Source: Hemerocallis citrina (Eukaryota; Streptophyta; Magnoliopsida; Asparagales; Asphodelaceae). Taken from it: a DNA stretch of 64,000 nucleotides. The notes under the pieces were generated by a model. That model saw only the letters and a list, made by a program, of their open reading frames with translations. It did not search any database and had not been told where the DNA came from. The DNA lies in NCBI GenBank assembly GCA_017893485.1, contig CM030363.1:85074730-85138729 (forward strand), given 5' to 3'. Below, in pieces: positions 58,131-64,000 of the stretch (the first letter of the stretch is position 1; each line of letters starts with the position of its first letter). A program made the translations under genes and the position numbers.

Positions 58131-59297
58131 TGGGGGAGAGGCACCTCAGGTAGGGCCGACCGTCCACCTGGGTGAAGGAGCGTTTATATAGGATACCTCC
58201 GATTAGTGTGTAACGCTCGGCTCGGGTTCTAACCCTTCGCGCTTCCTTGGGATCCTCGGGGAGGAGTCCGTCCCTTAAAAATTCGATGAGGGGTTTCATC
58301 CAATTGTCTTCGAGGAGGACAGGCAATGTTTCTATAGAGTCGAGGGCTTCATCCTCTATGCTTGGCTTCAGAAGGACTTCTATCAAAACGGTCTGCTCAA
58401 GGCCTTGAAGGGAAGAGGAGGCTAATTTGGATAGGGCGTCGGCCTGAGCATTTTCTTCTCGGGGGATCCTTTGGATGAGGGCCTCTTCAAACAGTGCCAT
58501 TAGGCTTTTGACTTTGGCTAAGTATTTAACCATCCTGTCGTCGCGGGCTTTATACTCGCCGAGGACCTGATTGACGACTAGCTGAGAGTCGCTAAAGATC
58601 CGGAGGCACTGCGCCCCAGCATTTCGGGCCATTCCAAGACCGGCTATGAGCGCCTCGTATTCAGCTTCGTTGTTCGAGGCTTTGAAGTTTATACGGAGGG
58701 AGTATTGGAGGATGAAGTCATCTGGGCCTGTCAGAATGACTCCGGCCCCGCTTCCCTCATTGCAGGAGGATCCGTCAACATAAACTGACCAGACGGGTGG
58801 TCCCTTCACTGTTTGGCTGGATTCGGGGATAGTGCTCTCAACTATGAATTCGGCTAGCGCCTGAGCTTTGATCGCGGTCCAAGGCTGATAAGTTATATCG
58901 TGTTGGCTCAGCTCGATTGACCACTTCATAAGGCGACCCGAGGTCTCGGGCTTATGGAGGACCTGCTTCAGCGACTGGTCGGTAAGAACGACCACCGAAT
59001 GGGACTGAAAGTACGGGCGAAGCTTTCTCGCGGCCATGACCAGGGCATAGGCCATCTTTTCTATCTTCGGGTATCTAAGCTCGGCATCTCGAAGCACCTT
59101 ACTGACGTAGTAGATGGGCTTCTGAGTCCGGTCTTCCTCCCTTACTAAAACTGCACTGAGGGTCTGCTCGGAGGCTGCCAAGTAGAGGTAGAGGGGTTCA
59201 CCAGGGACCGGTTTGCTGAGGAGAGGGGAATTGACGAGGTAAGCCTTGAGCTGGTCGAAGGACTCCTGTTGCTGCTGCCCCCATTCGAAACCTTTAG
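58131..59297 (-). pseudogene. A RNase H plus archaeal-type RNase H
   Basis: Two tandem RNase H domains. The first (about 59230-58830) follows RT directly: YLAASEQTLSAVLVREED, KPIYYVSKVLRDAELRYPK and RKLRPYFQSHSVVVLTDQ. Its first catalytic Asp position is Ala (AAS, against DAS in TK1), suggesting an inactive domain. The second (about 58790-58430) has VYVDGSS, NNEAEYEALIAG, FSDSQLVVNQVLGEYKARDDRM and NAQADALSKLA, giving the full D-E-D-D set. Acquisition of an archaeal-type RNase H is known for the Tat clade. The frame is separated from RT by a single base in a seven-C run (59298-59304). Confidence 0.92.
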
Positions 59298-62200
59298 CCC
59301 CCCCTGAGGGCCTTGAAGAAAGGGAGGCATTTCTCCCCGGACTTCGAGAGAAAGCGCCCTATGGCGGCTAGGCGGCCTGTTAATCTCTGAACTTCTTTAA
59401 CATTTCTGGGAGGGGCCATGTCTAATATGGCCTTCATTTTCTCCGGGTTTGCTTCAATTCCTCGTCGGCTAACCATGAAGCCGAGGAACTTCCCCGAGGA
59501 GACTCCGAACGTGCACTTGTTTGGGTTGAGTCTCATATTGTGCTTTCTTAGAACGTCAAACGCCTCTTGGAGGTCGGTCGCATGATCAACGCCTCGAATG
59601 CTCTTCACAAGCATGTCGTCTACATACACCTCCATGTTCCGGCCAATCTGAGCCTGGAAAACCTTGTTGATGAGGCGTTGGTATGTAGCGCCTGCATTCT
59701 TCAGACCGAACGACATTACTCTGTAGCAATAGAGGCCCTGGTCGGTCACAAACGAGGTCTTCGGGATATCCGGAGGGTACATCCAGATCTGATTGTAGCC
59801 TGAAAAGGCATCCATGAAACTGAGGAGCTCATGTCCCGAGGTTGCGTCGATCAGAGTGTCAATACTCAGAAGAGGGAAGGGGTCTTTCGGGCAAGCCTTG
59901 TTGAGGTCGGTAAAGTCAATGCAAATCCTCCAAGTCCCATTGGACTTCTTCACCATTACTACATTTGACAACCACTCAGGATAGTTGACCTCCTGTATGA
60001 ACCGGGCCTTCAGGAGCTTGTCCACCTCCTCTTTGATAGCGAGCTGGCGCTCGGGGGCGAATTTGCGCCTCTTCTGCTGAACCGGTTTGGACCCCGGAAC
60101 AACGCTCAGGTGGTGGACCAGGAGCTCTTCGGGGATCCCAGGCATATCTGCAGCTGACCAAGCGAAGAGGTCTTCGTTCCTTCGGATGCATTGTACAATG
60201 TCTGAGCATAGGGCGGATGGGAAGGTCTTACTAACAAAGAATTTGCGGGTTGGGTCCTGCTCAGAGAAGAGCACTTCCTCCAATTCGTCCACCGGCTCGG
60301 AGGTCGGTCGAGCAGTATCTTGGGGGATTTCAAGAGTTTCCAAGGAGAGGACAGGCCCGAGGGTAGAGGTCATGTAGCACTTTTGGGCCGTCTCCTGATT
60401 GCCTCTTACTTCCCCTACTCCGGCCCGAGTGGGAAACTTCATTTTGAGATGGTAGGCAGAAGGGACGACTTCAAGGGCGGCTAGGCCGGGCCGGCCCAGA
60501 ATGACATTGTAGGCTGTTGGGACATCTACGACCATGAAATCCATCGACTCCGTTCGGGTAGTAGGAGTTTTTTTAGCGGTTACGTCGAGGGTAATCACCC
60601 CTTCAATAGTCACTGGCACTCCCGTGAACCCATGGAGCGTGTAACCGGCAGGCTTGAGTCTATCTCGAGAGAGCTTTAGGCCTTTGATAGCGGCGAGGAA
60701 GAGGATGTTTACGGAGCTGCAATTATCCACTAGGATCCTCTCCACTTTGAAATTCGCCATGTGAAGGCTAATGACGAGTGCGTCACAATGTGGGGTGCGA
60801 ACTCCTTCAAGATCTTCGTCGGAGAACGTGACAGGCACGCCGAGGCCTTTGGGAGGAGGGGTGGTTCGGACCGAGTTGACTTCTCTTATAAATGCCTTCC
60901 GAGAGGAGTTTGAGGAGCCCCCCATTGGGCCCCCATGAATGAGGTGGAGGACTTTCTCTTCCTCGAAGTCAGGCGTCTCTTCTCGTTCCGGACGCTTGTT
61001 AGCCCCCCGAGGTGGGGGAGGAAGTTCGGCTCGGTCCTTTCTTACAAACCTGGTCAGCTGCCCCCTCTGGATAAGGGCTTCTATCTCGTTCTTTAAAGCG
61101 CGACAATCGTTGGTGTCATGCCCATGGTCCCGGTGATAACGGCACCATTTTTCTTTATCTCTTTTCTTGGCGGGGGTGTTCATCCTCGGAGCAGGAGGTA
61201 AGATCTCTTCCTTTTCGACTTCCATCAGAATGGTTGAGACGTTAGTGGTGAGGGGAGTGAACTTCTCGAATCTGGGGGGAGGTCGGCGCTGGACGGCATT
61301 ATCCTTCTGGAGCTTCTTGGCTCCTTCCTCTTCTGTTCCCTTTCTCTTAAACCCGGAGGAAGACCCCTCCCAGTTGGGTCGATGCTCGGCCTCTTCGGCC
61401 CGGATGTACTTTTCACTGCGAAGGAGGAGGTCGGAAAAGTTCTGTGGAGGCTTCTTGGCGAGGGAGGAGCGGAGGTTGGAATTGAGGACATTAGATTGAA
61501 ATGCTGCCGCGGCAACCAACTGGTCGAGGGATGCTATGGACCTGGCTTCAGCTGTGAACCTCTTCACATAGTCTCTCAACTTCTCGCCCTTCTTCTGGTG
61601 GAGGTGCAGCAGCGAGATGCTGGTCTTCTCAGCTCTACGGCTGCTTACGAAATGGGTGAAGAAAAGGGTTTCGAACTGCTCGAAGGAGAATATTGAGGCG
61701 GGGGCAAGGCGGGAGTACCATTCTCGAGCTGGGCCCTTAAGAGTCGTGGGGAAGGTTTTGCAGAGGAGGGCATCGGAAGCTTGATGGAGGAGCATCAGGG
61801 TCTTAAAGCTTTCGATGTGATCAACGGGGTCAGTCTTCCCGGAGTAAGTCTCAAATTGAGGAGGCTTGAAGCCGATCGGTACAGGTGCATCCATTATGGT
61901 TCGTGAGAAAGGGGGTCTGCTAGGACGTAGGGTCCTCTCCCTAAGCTCTTCTTCTCGATCTATCTGGCCCAGGCGCCTCTCCACCTCATGAAGACGGCGG
62001 TACATAGTGTCGTCCCTCCGACGGTAATCAGCCGAGCCTCTAGACTCGTCTTCGTACGAGGGAGAGCGAGGGCTACGGCGACGATAACTTCGGGAGCGAC
62101 GAGGACTTGGAGTATGCCGGGAGTTGCTAGGAGCAGGAGGAGGAGATGGGGATCGTTGGTGAGGGCTTCGGACCGGAGGAGGAGAAGGGTTCTTGGGTGC

Positions 62201-62770
62201 ATTGTTGTTGGGACGGAGATTGAGGGCTTGAAGGACGGTCGCTTGGAACTGCTGGAACTCGGCACGAGTGATGGGTGCTTCATCGTTCCTAGGTTGTTGC
62301 TGACCTGCAGGGGAGTGTAGCCTTCTTCGGTAATGCTCGGGGGATTCTTTCCGCCCTCTTCGGATGGGGGACCTTCTGTACTCTCGGCGGCGAGGAGACC
62401 GCTCATCCGGACGGCACTGGCGGGAGGTTCCCTCTCGGGCCCGCTTTTCATCCAGATGACGGCGAAGGTCATCGTTCTTCTGTCGGTTGAGGGCGGTATT
62501 GTGGAGAGCAGAGGCTCGAGGATGATGGGAGGCCATTGAGTCCGAAGAGGCGTTGTGGATGGAGACGCGGTCCTGGTGAAGAGGTTGTTTCTGAAGGTTA
62601 GGACCTTTGGGATGTGGCTGATTTGGAGGAGGAAGGTCCTGTTGGAGCGGGTCTTCTGCCGGTGGAGGGAGTTGTCCTTGCTGTTGGGTAGGTTGGTTGG
62701 GAACTTCTTGCTGCTGATCGGGGTTTGGCCCTCTGTTGGACCCCCTCGATCTGATTTTCCTAGGAGGCAT
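59294..62770 (-). pseudogene. A gag-protease-RT reading frame (1158 codons)
   Basis: I start at the ATG of MPPRKIRSRG (62770), which aligns with the start in B; the open frame reaches 62791 only with TTG. Residue numbers here count from that upstream limit. Positions 1-290 are Pro/Arg/Ser-rich. Capsid (Retrotrans_gag type) spans about 300-475, with AREWYSRLAPASIFSFEQF. The zinc motif C550-x2-H-x4-H-x4-C563 is a CHHC variant. Protease is near 685-780 with LVDNCSSVNILF, active-site Gly replaced by Cys. RT runs about 905-1125 with RICIDFTDLNKA, FMDAFSGYNQI and catalytic YVDD at 1056. The frame ends at a one-base shift before RNase H, so gag to RT could still be translated but pol is cut. Confidence 0.93.
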
Positions 62771-62820
62771 GGCTGGAGAAGATCTGTTCAACGCGAAGAG
62801 GAAAGGTTTCTATTCGTTAG

Positions 62821-62838
62821 TTCCCACAGACGGCGCCA
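62821..62838 (-). promoter_or_regulatory. A primer binding site
   Basis: TGGCGCCGTCTGTGGGAA on the minus strand, three bases inside the 5' LTR. The first eight bases fit the acceptor end of plant tRNA-Asp; I cannot assign the whole site to one tRNA with certainty. Confidence 0.75.
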
Positions 62839-62841
62839 ATC

Positions 62842-63437
62842 TGTTGCTGCTAAATTTGGTGTGTGGGCAAACAGATAGTATTTGTGGATTCTTAGGGAAA
62901 CTGAATAGTAAACCCTGTATACCTGTTCCGTCGGGGTATGATCGTCGCTCCCGCCGTACACCTGCAAAAAGTGCGAGACACCGGGGTTGTTCCCGGCGAC
63001 GCACCCTCCGATGCTCAAGTTAGTAATCTAGGAAGACTATGAAAGAGTGCAAAAACTGGAGAAAGATTGATTACCTCTTATTGGAGATGGATGGGGGGTA
63101 TTTATAGGCGTCTAAGGGATCAAATTAGGCATGTAATTCCTGTGTATAGATAAGGAATGTAATCCCTAATTCCCAGTGAAAGGATAGAGATGAATCAGGG
63201 CCGTTGATTAATATTAATTAGAAACCCTAATTCTATCCTGCTGGACCGGGTTTGTTGCGGGTTGAAACCCGCACCCAGTTGAGGTGGATCCATTCGCGGG
63301 TTAATGGTTCTTTGGGGAGGAGAACCAGTACCCGCTTCAGACCCGTTAGTAGGTGAAATTACCGTTTTACCCCTGCGCTTCAGGATTTGTGCCCAATTTG
63401 GACGGTCTCGATTAAACCCCCATTTTTAGCCATATCA
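62842..63437 (-). repeat. A 5' LTR (596 bp)
   Basis: Coding-strand start TGATATGGCTAAAAATGG, end GCAGCAACA. TATA box TATAAATA on the minus strand at 63099-63106. It carries a 6-bp insertion (GTTCTT-like) relative to the 3' LTR near 63306. Confidence 0.95.
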
Positions 63438-63442
63438 CTTCC

Positions 63443-64000
63443 TAAAATGATTTTCAACGTAGCAAAAATCTAAGATACCCACCATTTCATATCAATGTCT
63501 TTTTATCTCAAAAATTCTAAACTCTGAATTTGAGAGATTTTGGAATACTTGCAAATAAAAGAATATCATGATGTTTTACATTAAAAAGTAGTAAGCTGTT
63601 TAGTATTTTCTCATAAATTTGCATAGTGCAATCAATTATTACATTTTCCTCACAGAAGATAAAAAAAAAGTAAAAAGTTCAATTGGATGTGTTTCCAATT
63701 TTAACTTTATTTAATTATATATAAAATGATTTTTTATTTAATTATTTTGGGGGTTTAAATGTATACATAAAGGGCCAATAAAAAAATTGGGTCAATTGGA
63801 GGGGCCTATAATGTATCTCCCTGAAAACACCACCAAATTTGCCTACGATCGTGCATAGTGCAAGAATCAAGTAACAAAATAGCATAATCAAATTTAGCCA
63901 AAAAATGAAAAACAATAATGACAAACTCAAACTCATGGTAACACCCAAGCTGATAGGTAGGTACCATAAAGCTATAACTCGCATCACCACAAAGAGAAAA
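63443..64000. other. AT-rich flank right of element A
   Basis: Non-coding, A/T-rich. The minus-strand frame 63742-63990 has hydrophobic low-complexity content and no recognisable family, so I do not call it a gene. It is continuous with the DNA left of 49391 once A is removed. Confidence 0.5.

Larger units (their letters stand above)
49391..63437 (-). mobile_element. A: complete Tat/Retand-type element, 14.05 kb
   Basis: Two LTRs, exact TSD CTTCC (49386-49390 and 63438-63442), primer site, gag-protease-RT, RNase H plus archaeal-type RNase H, integrase, tandem arrays, antisense accessory gene, AT-rich block and polypurine tract. By eye the LTRs differ at about 20 substitutions and three indels in 590 bp (near 3.5 percent), so it is the youngest full element here. 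Coding lesions are few: three one-base shifts, two stops in integrase and a protease active-site change. It is close to, but not, autonomous. Confidence 0.96.

Noticed and set aside
60939..62878. Plus-strand frames opposite A gag-protease-RT
   Set aside because: Antisense shadows of a long, well-recognised reading frame with biased composition.
63742..63990. Hydrophobic 82-aa minus-strand frame at the right edge, possible membrane protein
   Set aside because: A/T-rich low-complexity DNA gives Leu/Phe-rich frames by chance; no homology cue and no leader.

Overview
Plant nuclear DNA, very probably intergenic repeat-rich chromatin of a flowering plant, probably a eudicot. The evidence is the content itself: plant Ty3/gypsy Tekay-type and Tat/Retand-type elements, a Ty1/copia element resembling the SIRE/Maximus group, tRNA-iMet type primer sites and a hAT-like MITE. 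I see no intact host gene, rRNA or tRNA gene. Almost every base can be placed in a transposable element or in degenerate AT-rich sequence between elements. Element names used here are mine: TK1 (Tekay-type), C, B and A (Tat/Retand-type), CO1 (copia).

Layout. 1-7772: TK1, minus strand, running off the left edge, with broken gag-pol and one 3.1 kb LTR. TK1 sits inside C, so 7773-15947 (plus strand) is the 3' half of C: RNase H-integrase remnants, a tandem repeat, an antisense accessory gene and the 3' LTR. 15997-16401: start of another Tekay-type LTR, cut by CO1. 16402-about 28380: CO1, plus strand, with a 3.7 kb Tekay-type solo LTR (18527-22271) inside its gag gene, and a 3' LTR that dissolves into a fold-back repeat cluster (28390-29375). 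30434-48160: B, minus strand, with TSD TTATG. B has lost RT-RNase H-integrase, carries long tandem arrays, and is invaded by a solo LTR (35868-44379) that itself holds a second solo LTR (36057-39572). 48648-48865: hAT-like MITE. 49391-63437: A, minus strand, a 14.0 kb structurally complete element with TSD CTTCC, two 0.6 kb LTRs and gag-PR-RT-RNaseH-aRNaseH-IN disabled by small lesions.

How the parts work together. In A and C the region between pol and the 3' LTR is built on one plan: sense poly(A) signal, a tandem array with a unit of about 110 bp, then a convergent antisense gene with its own TATA box, leader, introns and poly(A) signal. The gene encodes a basic, coiled-coil protein related to the putative plant gypsy-type transposon protein family. 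Two intron boundaries are placed identically in A and C although the proteins have diverged. Because the gene is antisense, its introns are not read as introns in the genomic RNA and survive retrotransposition. This is the most interesting system in the window.

Limits: all identifications come from reading motifs and comparing parts of the window with each other by eye; no database search was made. Family names rest on remembered lineage hallmarks.
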